DNA of 64,000 nucleotides, from assembly GCA_041917055.1 (NCBI GenBank), contig JAYRYJ010000012.1:1-64000 (forward strand), in the 5' to 3' direction. The first letter of the stretch is position 1, and the number at the start of each line of letters is the position of its first letter. The translations under genes and the position numbers were made by a program. Under the pieces are notes generated by a model. The model ran no database searches. It was not told where the DNA came from and saw only the letters and a program-made list of their open reading frames with translations. Origin of the DNA: Pseudaquidulcibacter sp041917055 (GTDB lineage Bacteria > Pseudomonadota > Alphaproteobacteria > Caulobacterales > Aquidulcibacteraceae). Positions 1 through 9,037 of this stretch are shown here, piece by piece.

Positions 1-1325
1 CAATGATTCCAATCCCTGCAAACCTTGCGGGCGAACCACCAAAGCCAAATGATGAACAAATAAATGCGTTTTACAATGAAACCAAAACGCGCCTTATGCG
101 TCCTGAAACACGTTCTTTGACACTTGTTGTCGCGAAATTAGACCCTTTCCTTGCCAAGGCGCAGATTGACACAAATGAAGTCAATCGCATTTGGGATCAG
201 CAAAAAGGCAAAATGATGACACCTGCCAAGCGAAGCCTTGTGCAGATTGTTGCCAAAGACCAGGCCAAAGCTGATGAGGCGGCGAAACGTTTAAAAGCGG
301 GTGATACTGCCGAAAAAATCGCTAAGGACCTTGGTCTTCAAGCGCCATTGGTTTTCACTGATGTTTCCGCAGAAGGCATTCCTGATAAAGCAGTATCAGA
401 CGCGGTATTTAAAGGCACCACGGGCGCAATCGGTTCGGTAAAAGGTGCATTGGCCTTCTCAGCCTATCAAGTGACTGGCGCGAAAGAGGCGCAGGCGGCT
501 GATGAAGCCAAAGGCAAAGCCGAAATCGCGGCGCAAATGAAAAAAGAAGCCGCGGTCCAGGCCTTGACTGATGCCACAACCAATTATGACGAATTATTAT
601 CTCAAGGTGAAAGCATTGAGGCTGCCGCGCAAAAATCCGGATTTGCCATTGTTAAAGTCGATAATTTGACCAAACAGGGCGCCGATATGGCAGGAAAACC
701 ATTTGACCTTTTGGTGAAAAATGAAGCGGCTTTGGCGCAGGCGTTTGCGATTGGTCAAGGCGATGTTTCCGATTTGATTACCGCCGCTGATGATTCATAT
801 ATTGCCGTGCGCGCTGATAAAGTAAATGCCCCGTCGCCGGTCCCTCTTGCCGAAGTAAAAAGCGAATTGGTCACGGCATGGATGCGCCGTGAACTATCTA
901 AGAAACTTCAAGTAAAGGCCGAAGAAGTTTTGAAAGATGCCAAAGCAATGGGTTTTGAAAAAGCCGCTGAAAAACACAAATTGAATATTGTTAAGCCGCC
1001 ACAAGCAGTTTTGCGCAATCAAGGTTCGCCTGAATTATCCTCGGCTATGTTCGCTGCCAAAAAAGGTGAAATAGTCATGGGTACGGTGCAAAATGGCGTT
1101 GAATTCGCGATTGTTCGTATTGACGGTATTTTGCGTGACGATGAAAAGAAAGCCGCTCAAAACCTTGCGCAATCCGAACAAATGGTGCGTGGCTCAATTA
1201 TTCAAGATATTGGTGCCGCACTCGATTTGGCGGCACGCAATAATGCAAAAGTCAAAACCTTCCCAATTAATATGAAACGCGCTTTCGGCGATGATTTGAC
1301 TGCCGAAACTAAAACCAAAAAATAG
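1..1325 (+). CDS. ppiD: PpiD-like peptidyl-prolyl isomerase, 3' part
   Basis: C-terminal 441 residues of a periplasmic folding chaperone of the SurA/PpiD family; the reading frame is open to the left edge, so the signal anchor and the N-terminus lie outside the window. A parvulin-type rotamase domain is recognisable around visible residues 75-165, beginning near PAKRSLVQIVAKDQ, and is flanked by long helical, Ala/Lys-rich chaperone segments. Family members tether to the inner membrane by an N-terminal helix and help outer-membrane proteins fold. The stop is 4 bases before trpE, and ppiD next to trpE is a common alphaproteobacterial arrangement, so the trp genes are probably read from a promoter upstream of this gene. 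The family call is firm; the exact subfamily is inferred partly from context. Confidence 0.8.
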   Translation, partial: MIPIPANLAGEPPKPNDEQINAFYNETKTRLMRPETRSLTLVVAKLDPFLAKAQIDTNEVNRIWDQQKGKMMTPAKRSLVQIVAKDQAKADEAAKRLKAGDTAEKIAKDLGLQAPLVFTDVSAEGIPDKAVSDAVFKGTTGAIGSVKGALAFSAYQVTGAKEAQAADEAKGKAEIAAQMKKEAAVQALTDATTNYDELLSQGESIEAAAQKSGFAIVKVDNLTKQGADMAGKPFDLLVKNEAALAQAFAIGQGDVSDLITAADDSYIAVRADKVNAPSPVPLAEVKSELVTAWMRRELSKKLQVKAEEVLKDAKAMGFEKAAEKHKLNIVKPPQAVLRNQGSPELSSAMFAAKKGEIVMGTVQNGVEFAIVRIDGILRDDEKKAAQNLAQSEQMVRGSIIQDIGAALDLAARNNAKVKTFPINMKRAFGDDLTAETKTKK

Positions 1326-1329
1326 AATA

Positions 1330-2892
1330 ATGAGCGACATTACCTTTTTCCCCGAATATTCCAAAGTCAAAGAGAATTGTGAAAAAGGTGTCGCCTCATT
1401 ACTTTGGACACGCCGGATTGATGATATTGAAACCCCGATTTCAGCACTCGCGAAATTGGGCGCGGATAGTTTTGGCGCGTGTTTGTTTGAAAGTGTCGAA
1501 GGCGGCGAAACTCGTGGGCGATATTCAATTGTCGCAGTATGGCCCGACAAAGTCTTTAAAATTGAGAATGACATTCCGCAAATTGCCGATATAGATGAAA
1601 TCGGAAATATTTCTATATTTCAATCTATTGAAGGCAATCTTTTAGATGCCTTGAGAGGATTTTTAAAAGATAGCGCCGTGGATTTCCCGCATGATTTGCC
1701 GCCGCCCCTTGCTGGCGTTTATGGCTATCTCGCATTCGAAACAATTCGTTATTTTGAAAAAATCCCCAAAAACGAACCTGATCCATTGGGATTGCCGCAG
1801 GCGATAATGACCCGACCGCGAATTGTTATTGTTTTTGATGGCGTAAAACAAGAATTATTAATTGCAACCCCAATCCGCCCATCAAATAATAAAGATTGTG
1901 AGAGTGTTTACAAAGACGCCCTCGCGCGCCTCAATAAAGCGTGTGAAATTCTTGATAGTCCATCACCATTGCGCGCGCCTTCATCCGCTTCATTCGGAAA
2001 CGAAGCACCTGCAATAAAAGCAAATCAAACGCCTCAAGAATTTATGGCGGCGGTTGAAAAATGTCGTGAATATATTGTCGCCGGCGATATTTTCCAAGTT
2101 GTGCCTTCACAAAGGTTTTCAATTCCCTTTGATTTGCAACCAATGGCGCTTTATCGCGCTTTAAGGCGCACCAATCCCTCACCTTTCCTTTTCATGCTGC
2201 AAATGCAAGGGTTTTCGATTGTTGGCTCTAGCCCAGAAATTTTGGTGCGTTTGCGCGACGGCACTGTGACAATTCGCCCAATCGCCGGAACACGCCCACG
2301 CGGCGCAACACCTGCTTTGGACAAAGCATTAGAAGAAGAATTACTAAACGACCCGAAAGAAAGGTCGGAACATTTGATGTTATTGGATTTGGGTCGCAAT
2401 GATGTCGGTCGCGTTTCATTATCAAAGCCGCGTAATCCAAATAATCCAAATCTTGAAACTTCGGGCGGTGTGCGGGTGACATCAAAGTTCTTTGTCGAAC
2501 GCTATTCCCATGTCATGCACATTGTCTCAAATGTCGAGGGGACAATTAAGCCCGGGCTTGACGCAATTGATGCACTTTATGCAGGTTTCCCTGCGGGCAC
2601 TGTATCCGGCGCGCCCAAAATTCGCGCAATGGAAATAATAAATGAATTAGAACCGCACGAACGCGGCATCTATGCAGGTGGCGTCGGTTATTTCTCTGCC
2701 GGCGGTGATATGGACTTATGTATCGCATTACGAACCGGAATTATCAAAGATAAAACTCTTTATGTTCAAGCGGGTGCGGGTGTCGTACTTGATTCCATTC
2801 CTGAAAGCGAACATTTGGAATGCGTCAATAAAGCCAAAGCCATAATCCACGCCGCTACTGAAGCCAAAAGATATGAAAGTGGCAAATTATGA
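1330..2892 (+). CDS. trpE: Anthranilate synthase component I
   Basis: Large subunit of anthranilate synthase, converting chorismate plus ammonia to anthranilate in the first committed step of tryptophan synthesis. At 520 residues it has the usual length. Chorismate-binding family signatures are all present: FESVEGGETRGRYS near the N-terminus (tryptophan-binding region in the family), then IAGTRPRG, DPKERSEHLMLLDLGRNDVG, FPAGTVSGAPKIRAMEI and QAGAGVVLDSIPESE. The stop overlaps the trpG start as ATGA, which suggests translational coupling of the two subunits. I saw no leader peptide or attenuator upstream: only 4 bases separate it from ppiD, so regulation by attenuation directly before trpE is unlikely. 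Confidence 0.97.
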   Translation: MSDITFFPEYSKVKENCEKGVASLLWTRRIDDIETPISALAKLGADSFGACLFESVEGGETRGRYSIVAVWPDKVFKIENDIPQIADIDEIGNISIFQSIEGNLLDALRGFLKDSAVDFPHDLPPPLAGVYGYLAFETIRYFEKIPKNEPDPLGLPQAIMTRPRIVIVFDGVKQELLIATPIRPSNNKDCESVYKDALARLNKACEILDSPSPLRAPSSASFGNEAPAIKANQTPQEFMAAVEKCREYIVAGDIFQVVPSQRFSIPFDLQPMALYRALRRTNPSPFLFMLQMQGFSIVGSSPEILVRLRDGTVTIRPIAGTRPRGATPALDKALEEELLNDPKERSEHLMLLDLGRNDVGRVSLSKPRNPNNPNLETSGGVRVTSKFFVERYSHVMHIVSNVEGTIKPGLDAIDALYAGFPAGTVSGAPKIRAMEIINELEPHERGIYAGGVGYFSAGGDMDLCIALRTGIIKDKTLYVQAGAGVVLDSIPESEHLECVNKAKAIIHAATEAKRYESGKL

Positions 2893-3485
2893 CACGCCTT
2901 CTCCTTATCGATAATTATGATTCTTTCACCTATAATTTGGTTCATTATCTTGAAGAATTGGGGGCCGAAGTTACGGTGATGCGCAATGATGCCATGAGTG
3001 CGAAGGAATTTATTGGTTTGGGCTTTGACGCGATTGTCCTAAGTCCTGGCCCCAAATCACCGAATGAAGCGGGGGAATGTTTGGCGATTGTTGAAAATGC
3101 GCCGGAAAATCTTCCCGTTTTGGGGGTTTGCCTTGGGCACCAAACCATTGGTCAGGCTTTTGGCGGCGATGTTCACGGCGCGCGCGCAATTGTTCATGGC
3201 AAGACTTCAATTATTGAATGCCAAAATCGCGGTCTATTCAAGAATCTGCCTAAATCTATCGAAGTTACACGTTATCATTCATTAGCAGTAGAGAATTCAA
3301 CTTTGCCGGATTGCCTGCAAATTGACGCCATAACCAAAGATAATGAAATTATGGCCTTGTCGCATAAAACGCGCCCTATTTACGGCGTGCAATTCCATCC
3401 GGAATCGATTGCCAGTCAATATGGTCACGAAATGCTATCCAATTTCCTGAAAATTGCCGAAGGTTATAAGAATGGCGGAAATTAA
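2889..3485 (+). CDS. trpG: Anthranilate synthase component II, glutamine amidotransferase
   Basis: Class I glutamine amidotransferase subunit that supplies ammonia from glutamine to TrpE. It starts with the family pattern LLIDNYDSFTYNLVHYL, has the nucleophile cysteine in LGVCLGHQTIGQAF, and ends with the catalytic His-Glu pair in GVQFHPESIASQYG. Length is 198 residues, normal for a free-standing subunit. The start overlaps the trpE stop by 4 bases and its own stop overlaps trpD. PabA, the aminodeoxychorismate synthase partner, is similar in sequence and may share this subunit; the trp operon position favours TrpG. Confidence 0.96.
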   Translation: MTRLLLIDNYDSFTYNLVHYLEELGAEVTVMRNDAMSAKEFIGLGFDAIVLSPGPKSPNEAGECLAIVENAPENLPVLGVCLGHQTIGQAFGGDVHGARAIVHGKTSIIECQNRGLFKNLPKSIEVTRYHSLAVENSTLPDCLQIDAITKDNEIMALSHKTRPIYGVQFHPESIASQYGHEMLSNFLKIAEGYKNGGN

Positions 3486-4488
3486 ACCCCTTTTGGTCGA
3501 ACTTGCCAATCAAAGGCCATTGAATGGTGCGCAAATGCGACTGGTTTTCGAAGCGATACTGGCAGCCGAAGCAACACCCGCCCAAATCGGCGCATTCTTA
3601 ATGGGTTTGGAATGTTCCAAAATCGCCGCCAAAGACACTTTGGTCGCGGGCGCGAGCGCCATGCGCGCGCAAATGATAAAGCTTGAAGTTCCTTTTGAAA
3701 CCATGGACGTTTGCGGAACGGGTGGTGATGGCGCGCATTCTTTGAATATTTCCACCGCTGTTTCGTTTGTTTTGGCAGGTGGCGGACATAAAGTTGCGAA
3801 ACATGGCAATCGCTCGATGTCATCATTATGTGGTGCCGCCGATGTTTTGGAAGCGATGGGAATAAAACTGACCGCCGACCCGAAAATTCAAACCAAGGCA
3901 TTGGAAGATGCAAACCTAGCTTTCTTTTTTGCACCAAATCATCACCCGAAACTGGCCTATGTCGGGCCAATAAGGCGCGAATTGGGCTTTGGTACTGCCT
4001 TCAATATCCTTGGCCCCTTGTGCAATCCGGTTGGTGCAAAAAAACAATTGGTTGGGGTTTATAGACCTGAATTATTAAACGCGGTCGCCGATGCATTAAA
4101 TGAATTGGGTTCAAAGGCTGCATGGGTAATTCATGGCGATGGCGGTATTGATGAAGCGATTTTGCACGGCGAAACCCGCGTAATTGAACTTAAAGACCAA
4201 AAAACTCGCGAATTTACAATTTCACCTGAAACCGCTGGCCTAGCTCGCGCACCTTTGGAGGCTTTGAAGGGCGGCGACGCGCAATTTAATGCCAAAGCCT
4301 TAATGGCATTATTGGACGGCGAAAAATCGGCCTTCCGCAATGCAGTTTTACTTAATGCCTCATGCGCATTGAATATGGCAGGGCTTGCCACAGACCTAAA
4401 ACAAGGTGTTGAAATTGCCGAGGCGATAATCGATACTGAATGCGCCAAAAACGCCTATATGACATTGAAAGCCGTAACAAATGGCTGA
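3472..4488 (+). CDS. trpD: Anthranilate phosphoribosyltransferase
   Basis: Transfers phosphoribose from PRPP to anthranilate in step two of tryptophan synthesis. The PRPP-binding glycine-rich signature VCGTGGDGAHSLNIST and KHGNRSMSSLCGAADVLEA are both present. A TTG 18 bases upstream is in frame, but the ATG at 3472 gives MAEIKPLL, overlaps the trpG stop by 14 bases and yields 338 residues, the usual family size, so I prefer it. The 3' end overlaps trpC by 8 bases (ATGGCTGA). Confidence 0.95.
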   Translation: MAEIKPLLVELANQRPLNGAQMRLVFEAILAAEATPAQIGAFLMGLECSKIAAKDTLVAGASAMRAQMIKLEVPFETMDVCGTGGDGAHSLNISTAVSFVLAGGGHKVAKHGNRSMSSLCGAADVLEAMGIKLTADPKIQTKALEDANLAFFFAPNHHPKLAYVGPIRRELGFGTAFNILGPLCNPVGAKKQLVGVYRPELLNAVADALNELGSKAAWVIHGDGGIDEAILHGETRVIELKDQKTREFTISPETAGLARAPLEALKGGDAQFNAKALMALLDGEKSAFRNAVLLNASCALNMAGLATDLKQGVEIAEAIIDTECAKNAYMTLKAVTNG

Positions 4489-5269
4489 AATCCCTGACGT
4501 TTTGGCACGAATTTGTGAGTATAAAGCCAATGAGGTTGCGGCGCTTAAACGTGCGCCCCTGTCGGAACTTGAACAAAAAGCAATGGCGCAAACCCCGCCA
4601 CGTGGTTTTATTAATGCTATTGAAAACCATAATGGCGCGGCGCTAATTGCCGAAATCAAAAAAGCCAGTCCGTCGAAGGGGCTTATCCGACCGGATTTTG
4701 ACCCACCCCAATTAGCAAGTGCCTATTTTGATGGCGGCGCATGTTGCCTTTCAATCCTGACAGATGCCCCATGTTTTCAAGGCGCGAATGAATATTTTAT
4801 CGCGGCGCGCGCCGCCGTGCCATTGCCATGCATTCGCAAGGACTTCGTGATTGACCCAATCCAAGTGTTAGAAAGCCGCAGTATTGGTGCCGATTGTATT
4901 TTGATTATTATGGCTTGCCTTGATGATATTCAAGCTAAAGAGATTTACGTCACCGCCACCCAATTGGGTATGGATTGTTTAATAGAAACCCATGATGAAG
5001 ACGAAATGGCGCGTGCCTTATTGCTTGGTGGTAAATTATTGGGCGTGAATAATCGCGATTTGCGCAGTTTCAACGTCGATTTGGCGGTTACCGAACGCCT
5101 TGCCAAACTTATTCCCGAAGATGCAATTTTGGTCGCTGAAAGTGGGATTTTCACCAATTCTGACATAAAAAGAATGCAGGAATGCGGCGCAAAAGCATTT
5201 TTGGTTGGTGAAAGCCTTATGCGCCAAAACGATGTTACAAAAGCCACAAAGGAATTATTGGGCCTGTAA
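4481..5269 (+). CDS. trpC: Indole-3-glycerol phosphate synthase
   Basis: Closes the indole ring on carboxyphenylamino-deoxyribulose phosphate. The TIM-barrel signatures are present: LIAEIKKASPSKGLIRPDFD, CLSILTDAPCFQGANEY, IRKDFVIDPIQVLESR, LGVNNRDLRSFNVD and LVAESGIFTNSDI. Length is 262 residues, as expected, and there is no fused TrpF domain. It overlaps trpD by 8 bases. The 3' end overlaps, tail to tail, the stop of an opposing gene by 15 bases, so the trp operon ends here; in many relatives moaC, moeA and lexA follow, and they do not here. Confidence 0.96.
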   Translation: MAEIPDVLARICEYKANEVAALKRAPLSELEQKAMAQTPPRGFINAIENHNGAALIAEIKKASPSKGLIRPDFDPPQLASAYFDGGACCLSILTDAPCFQGANEYFIAARAAVPLPCIRKDFVIDPIQVLESRSIGADCILIIMACLDDIQAKEIYVTATQLGMDCLIETHDEDEMARALLLGGKLLGVNNRDLRSFNVDLAVTERLAKLIPEDAILVAESGIFTNSDIKRMQECGAKAFLVGESLMRQNDVTKATKELLGL

Positions 5270-5782
5270 GACCCAATCCGGTATTTCGCGCTTTTTCCAA
5301 GTCAGAAAACCTGCTTTTTCGCCAATGTAAAATGCGCGATATGCGGTGATTGAATCGCCTCGAACTTTGTATGCGTCTGGCATTGCTTGTGTTGCCTCAA
5401 AAAACTCGCCGATTGAAATATTTTTTGGCGGTTTTGATAAGGCCGAAATTATACCATCCGCAAAAGACCTGTGTATCTTTGAATATCTAAAACCATATTC
5501 ATCGTTCAAAGCCACTAATAATGAATAAAGCCATTCGTAATTGGAGCGATTTGTGCGCGCCCAAATCGTTGAAGGGTGGTTGATGTGGGTCACGTGATAG
5601 AATTTGTCTTCACGCCAATCATTCAATTCATAGCGTTTCGTTAGCGGGTTTTTTAGACCGTCCAAAACCCTGTGCGCGCTTGATAATAATTGACAATATT
5701 CCAAGACCATTTTTACAACATGCTTGTCGCAATGATATTGTGCGCATTTCACAGGATCATGGTCGAGGTAAAAAATATTCAT
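5255..5782 (-). CDS. Uncharacterised phage-like conserved protein
   Basis: A 175-residue protein starting MNIFYLDHDPVKCAQYHCDK, followed by HVVKMVLEYCQLLSSAHR. This N-terminal pattern, tyrosine-leucine-aspartate then a CDKHVVKM-like segment, resembles a family of uncharacterised proteins that I recall from large phages and some bacteria; I cannot name a verified function. The protein is rich in Tyr, His and Trp, has no signal peptide or membrane segment, and carries several conserved-looking His and Cys residues (H24, H28, H46) that could bind metal or act catalytically. It converges on trpC, overlapping it by 15 bases, and diverges from the MaoC gene. It looks like an insertion into the usual trpC-downstream order. 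Confidence 0.7.
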   Translation of the reverse strand: MNIFYLDHDPVKCAQYHCDKHVVKMVLEYCQLLSSAHRVLDGLKNPLTKRYELNDWREDKFYHVTHINHPSTIWARTNRSNYEWLYSLLVALNDEYGFRYSKIHRSFADGIISALSKPPKNISIGEFFEATQAMPDAYKVRGDSITAYRAFYIGEKAGFLTWKKREIPDWVLQAQ

Positions 5783-5819
5783 CGCTTGCAGTTACGCTGA
5801 TTTGTTTTATTTAGATTTT

Positions 5820-6272
5820 ATGAGCGCAGTGAAAATTTCCTATTCCCAATTGTCTCAATTTGTCGGGCAATTCATACCTCCATCGCCATGGCTTGAAATT
5901 ACACAAGACCGCGTAAATGATTTTGCCAAAGCAACGGATGATTATCAATGGATTCACACTGATATTGAGCGCGCCAATAAATGTTTGGGTGGTACAATCG
6001 TTCATGGTTTTTTGACCTTAAGCCTAATCTCTTATTTCACCGAACAAAATATCGAATTTACAGGCATAAGTCGTGCCTTAAATTATGGAATAGAGAAAGC
6101 CCGTTTTCCACAATTCGTCAAAACCGGCGCACGATTGCGCGGTATTTCCAAGATTTTAGACGTAAAAGACTATGGCGGCGGCAAACAAATTTGGTTAGAA
6201 ACCACAATCGAAATTGAAAACGAAACCAAGCCCGCATGTGTCGCAACCACAATCGCGCTTTTGTTTGAATAG
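5820..6272 (+). CDS. MaoC-like hot-dog fold dehydratase
   Basis: A 150-residue single-domain protein of the MaoC/(R)-specific enoyl-CoA hydratase family. The segment FAKATDDYQWIHTDIERA carries the Asp and His of the hydratase motif, followed by IVHGFLTLSLI, the second conserved helix. Members hydrate trans-2-enoyl-CoA or act on related thioesters; the substrate here cannot be told from sequence. An in-frame TTG lies at 5802, but the ATG at 5820 begins at the normal N-terminus. RidA follows after 10 bases, so the two are probably co-transcribed. Confidence 0.85.
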   Translation: MSAVKISYSQLSQFVGQFIPPSPWLEITQDRVNDFAKATDDYQWIHTDIERANKCLGGTIVHGFLTLSLISYFTEQNIEFTGISRALNYGIEKARFPQFVKTGARLRGISKILDVKDYGGGKQIWLETTIEIENETKPACVATTIALLFE

Positions 6273-6282
6273 GGATTTTTAC

Positions 6283-6735
6283 ATGATTGAAAACCGCCTT
6301 AAAGAATTGGGAATTGAATTGCCAAACCCGCCCCTTCCCGTCGCATCTTATGTTCCTTTTGTTCAATCCGGCAATTTGGTGCATATTTCGGGGCAAATAT
6401 CGATTGCACCTGATGGCGGAATAAAAGGCAAATTGGGCGAAATGACTCTCGAGGAAGGGCAAAAAGCGGCGCGCCTTTGTGGCCTTAATTTATTGGCGCA
6501 AATCAAAGCGGCCTGCGGCGGCGATTTGAACCGCGTTGTGCGCATCGTCAAACTTGGTGGTTTTGTCAATGTATTGCCCGATTTTGACGCGATTCCCACT
6601 GTTATTAACGGCTGTTCTGACTTAATGGTCGAAGTATTTGGCGATAAAGGCAAGCATGCGCGTTCGGCGGTTGGCGTCGCAAATTTACCTTTGGGCTTTG
6701 CCGTTGAAGTTGATGCCATTGTGGAGATTGCATAA
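6283..6735 (+). CDS. RidA family (YjgF/UK114) protein
   Basis: A 150-residue member of the RidA/YjgF superfamily, which removes reactive enamine and imine intermediates released by PLP enzymes. Visible hallmarks are VHISGQISI near the N-terminus, RVVRIVKLGGFVNVLPDF in the middle, and HARSAVGVANLPLG with the conserved arginine, followed by VEVDAIVEI. It is longer than canonical 128-residue RidA and resembles the roughly 150-residue subgroup with an extra N-terminal helix. The ATG at 6283 is preceded by an AGGGA ribosome-binding site about 9 bases upstream, which decides against longer in-frame starts. The stop overlaps the HIT gene start as TAATG. Confidence 0.9.
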   Translation: MIENRLKELGIELPNPPLPVASYVPFVQSGNLVHISGQISIAPDGGIKGKLGEMTLEEGQKAARLCGLNLLAQIKAACGGDLNRVVRIVKLGGFVNVLPDFDAIPTVINGCSDLMVEVFGDKGKHARSAVGVANLPLGFAVEVDAIVEIA

Positions 6736-7175
6736 TGGATATGGGATTATTTGGCGAATATGATCGCGAGAATATTTTTGCAAAAATGGTGCGCGGCGAA
6801 TTCAAATGCCACAAAGTCTATGAAGACGATTATGTGCTTTCCTTCATGGATGCATTCCCTCAAGCGCGTGGGCACGTTTTGGTAGTGCCGAAAATTGAAG
6901 CACGCAATCTATTGGATATTTCCACTGACGACTTAAAAAACCTAATTGAACGTGTTCAAAAAATCGCAAAAGGAGTCACAAAGGCATTAGAACCCGACGG
7001 TCTTTCTCTATTCCAATTTTCCGGTGCGGCAGGCGGTCAATCGGTTTTCCATATTCATTTTCACATAGTACCACGAACCGAGGGCGCGCCATTGAAGGGT
7101 CACGGAACTTTTGAATCCGCTGACGCCAACGAACTTGCGCAATTGGCGGTGCAAATCGGTGCCGCGATTGAATAG
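6735..7175 (+). CDS. HIT family hydrolase
   Basis: Histidine triad nucleotide hydrolase or transferase, 146 residues. The signature HIHFHIVPR near residue 115 is the HxHxH triad, and the N-terminal part IFAKMVRGEFKCHKVYEDDY is typical of bacterial HIT proteins (HinT-like), followed by AFPQARGHVLVVPK. Such enzymes hydrolyse nucleoside phosphoramidates or related adducts. Start codon and RidA stop share bases (TAATG). The downstream small gene overlaps its end by 8 bases, continuing one rightward operon. Confidence 0.93.
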   Translation: MDMGLFGEYDRENIFAKMVRGEFKCHKVYEDDYVLSFMDAFPQARGHVLVVPKIEARNLLDISTDDLKNLIERVQKIAKGVTKALEPDGLSLFQFSGAAGGQSVFHIHFHIVPRTEGAPLKGHGTFESADANELAQLAVQIGAAIE

Positions 7176-7422
7176 TGATTTAGAAACCGCCATTCAATTG
7201 ATTGAAAGCGGCGGTTTTGCCTTGGGTGACAATTGGGACACGGCACATAAATTATGCCAAAAACACGAAGGCGAAACAGATTTTGACCGACTTCATGCAA
7301 TTTTGCACTTGATAGAAGGTGATGAATTCAATTGGAATTATTGGCTAGATCGCGGCAATTATCAATTTGAAACAATGAATGCAAAATTGGAATTGGCACG
7401 TTTAATAGGAATAAGAAAATGA
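7168..7422 (+). CDS. Small conserved hypothetical protein
   Basis: An 84-residue protein, function unknown. The frame is open upstream into the HIT gene; the TTG at 7168, overlapping the HIT stop, gives LNSDLETAIQL and is my preferred start, though a TTG at 7111 is possible. The central segment HAILHLIEGDEFNWNYWLDR resembles a short hypothetical family with a conserved H-x-x-EGD-x-x-N-x-x-YW pattern. No signal peptide or membrane segment. The stop overlaps the next gene as ATGA, so it sits inside a coupled operon, which is the main argument that it is real. Confidence 0.65.
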   Translation: MNSDLETAIQLIESGGFALGDNWDTAHKLCQKHEGETDFDRLHAILHLIEGDEFNWNYWLDRGNYQFETMNAKLELARLIGIRK

Positions 7423-8264
7423 CTATTCGCTTGATTTTGGTTCTTATTTTCGGTCTTTATTGTGCGAATGCGCAGGCACAAGAATTAACAATCCAAACCG
7501 CCGACCCTTCCCAAGAATTATTATGGAAAGCTGAGGCGCTTGAAAATAAAACCAAATATTTGCCCAAAGAACAGCAAGATTGGAATGCAGTTGCTTCGGC
7601 TTATAAAGCAGCGGCAGACGCCGGACACCCGGATGCAATGGCTTTCTATGCCCGCACTTTGAATTTTCTTGGCAAAACGGCAGAGGCAGAAGTTTGGTTT
7701 AAAAAATCAGCAGATGAAGGTTCAACTTTCGGGCAATTCAATTTAGGCTCGATATTATTTAATAAGTCGCCAGCGAATTGTCCGCAAACCATCTATTTAT
7801 ATAAAAAATCAGCAGATAACGGCAACCCCGATGCAATCGCCGCTCTTGGCTATTTTTACAAAGACGCGATTTGCGGACGCGTGCCAAAATTCGAAACGGA
7901 GAAATACTTAAAAATTGGGGTTGATCGCGGTAACCCGGTTTCGCTTTACAACTATGCGCTATTTTTGCAAGACCATAATTTTTTTGGCAAGAATGACGAA
8001 TTGTCTCTGATATATTTCTTTTTGGCCTCAAAAAATGTTTCATCATCCCTCAAATTCAATTTGGAAGAAAAAATCGCGAAAGAAAAAGCCGCATATTTGT
8101 TTACCAAAATAAAAGCTGCAAACAATTTACCCAGCGCTTATCAAAAATTCAGACAAATTTGTAGCCAAACGGGCGCATGTAATTATGTTGAATGGAAATT
8201 AGTCGAAAAAATTCGTAATGGAATATTCGAATCAGAAAATGGTTTCGAAGTATTGACGAATTAA
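7419..8264 (+). CDS. Secreted Sel1-like repeat protein
   Basis: A 281-residue protein with a clear signal peptide (LILVLIFGLYCANAQAQE) and therefore probably periplasmic. Sel1/TPR-like repeats follow: AAADAGHPDAMAFYARTL, WFKKSADEGSTFGQFNLGSI, LYKKSADNGNPDAIAALGYF and a weaker fourth around GVDRGNPVSLYNYALFL. Such alpha-helical repeats are protein-interaction scaffolds; no partner can be named. It starts in an ATGA overlap with the previous small gene. Confidence 0.85.
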   Translation: MTIRLILVLIFGLYCANAQAQELTIQTADPSQELLWKAEALENKTKYLPKEQQDWNAVASAYKAAADAGHPDAMAFYARTLNFLGKTAEAEVWFKKSADEGSTFGQFNLGSILFNKSPANCPQTIYLYKKSADNGNPDAIAALGYFYKDAICGRVPKFETEKYLKIGVDRGNPVSLYNYALFLQDHNFFGKNDELSLIYFFLASKNVSSSLKFNLEEKIAKEKAAYLFTKIKAANNLPSAYQKFRQICSQTGACNYVEWKLVEKIRNGIFESENGFEVLTN

Positions 8265-8296
8265 TATGAGGCGATAGGCTCTAAAGCGGGGCGAAA

Positions 8297-9037
8297 ATGC
8301 CGAGAATTGTTCGAAACTTTATCTTGTTCATCATATTAGTTGGAATTGTGTTCATTCCAAGTCTTATTGGATACAATCTGTTTCAAAAATCAAACTTTCG
8401 TAAGGGCCAAGAAATCGCCATAGGTTTTGGCGCACATGCCAATCAAATTTACCCTTTTGATCCCAGTTTCGCCATTAAATTTCGTCGAAAAACACCAAAT
8501 TCACAGTCACTTGAAGCCTATAACAAATGGCTTAATTCCGACCCATTAATTTCCAAACAAGTTCAACAATATCAAGAATTTTTAGACACACAAAGCGTCG
8601 GAAATGTCATTGAAATGCGCCAATTATTGCAAGGTTGCCCCGGTGTTTTCATGCGGCCCGATTTGGCATTTAATATTCCACCTCGTGAATATTGGTCAAA
8701 TATCGTGCCGACTTTGAAATATTTTAGAGATAATGTTGAACCGAATATCGGGCCGGTGCGCCTATACCATGGATATCGCAATCTTGATGCAAATAAGGCC
8801 TGTGGTTCGCACTCAATGGTTCACCCCAAAAATTCAGCGATTGACTTTGTGCCTTTGCAATTGTCAGACCCCGCGCAAATAGAACGGAAATTATGCGATG
8901 TTTTTCATAGAACCGGAAAAGCTGATAAAGTAGGCATGGGTTTTTATGGGATTGGCCTAATTCATATTGATACCCAAGGTTTTCGCTCTTGGGGGCCCGA
9001 CACCAAATCTAAAACTTCGCCGTGTCCTATTAAATAG
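8297..9037 (+). CDS. Membrane-anchored M15-type peptidase-like protein
   Basis: A 246-residue protein with one N-terminal membrane helix (about residues 8-26) and a periplasmic domain resembling zinc D-Ala-D-Ala carboxypeptidases of family M15. The arginine-containing GYRNLDANKACGSHSMVHPK segment, then a His-x6-Asp spacing ending in AIDFVPL, and the late GLIHIDTQGFRSWG together supply the usual His-Asp-His zinc site and the R-x-W ending. Expected role is peptidoglycan remodelling. It converges on the helicase gene, the stops overlapping by 8 bases. Family assignment rests on motif pattern, not alignment. Confidence 0.75.
   Translation: MPRIVRNFILFIILVGIVFIPSLIGYNLFQKSNFRKGQEIAIGFGAHANQIYPFDPSFAIKFRRKTPNSQSLEAYNKWLNSDPLISKQVQQYQEFLDTQSVGNVIEMRQLLQGCPGVFMRPDLAFNIPPREYWSNIVPTLKYFRDNVEPNIGPVRLYHGYRNLDANKACGSHSMVHPKNSAIDFVPLQLSDPAQIERKLCDVFHRTGKADKVGMGFYGIGLIHIDTQGFRSWGPDTKSKTSPCPIK

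Noticed and set aside
1326..1329. Trp attenuator or leader before trpE
   Set aside because: Only four bases separate ppiD and trpE; no leader can fit.
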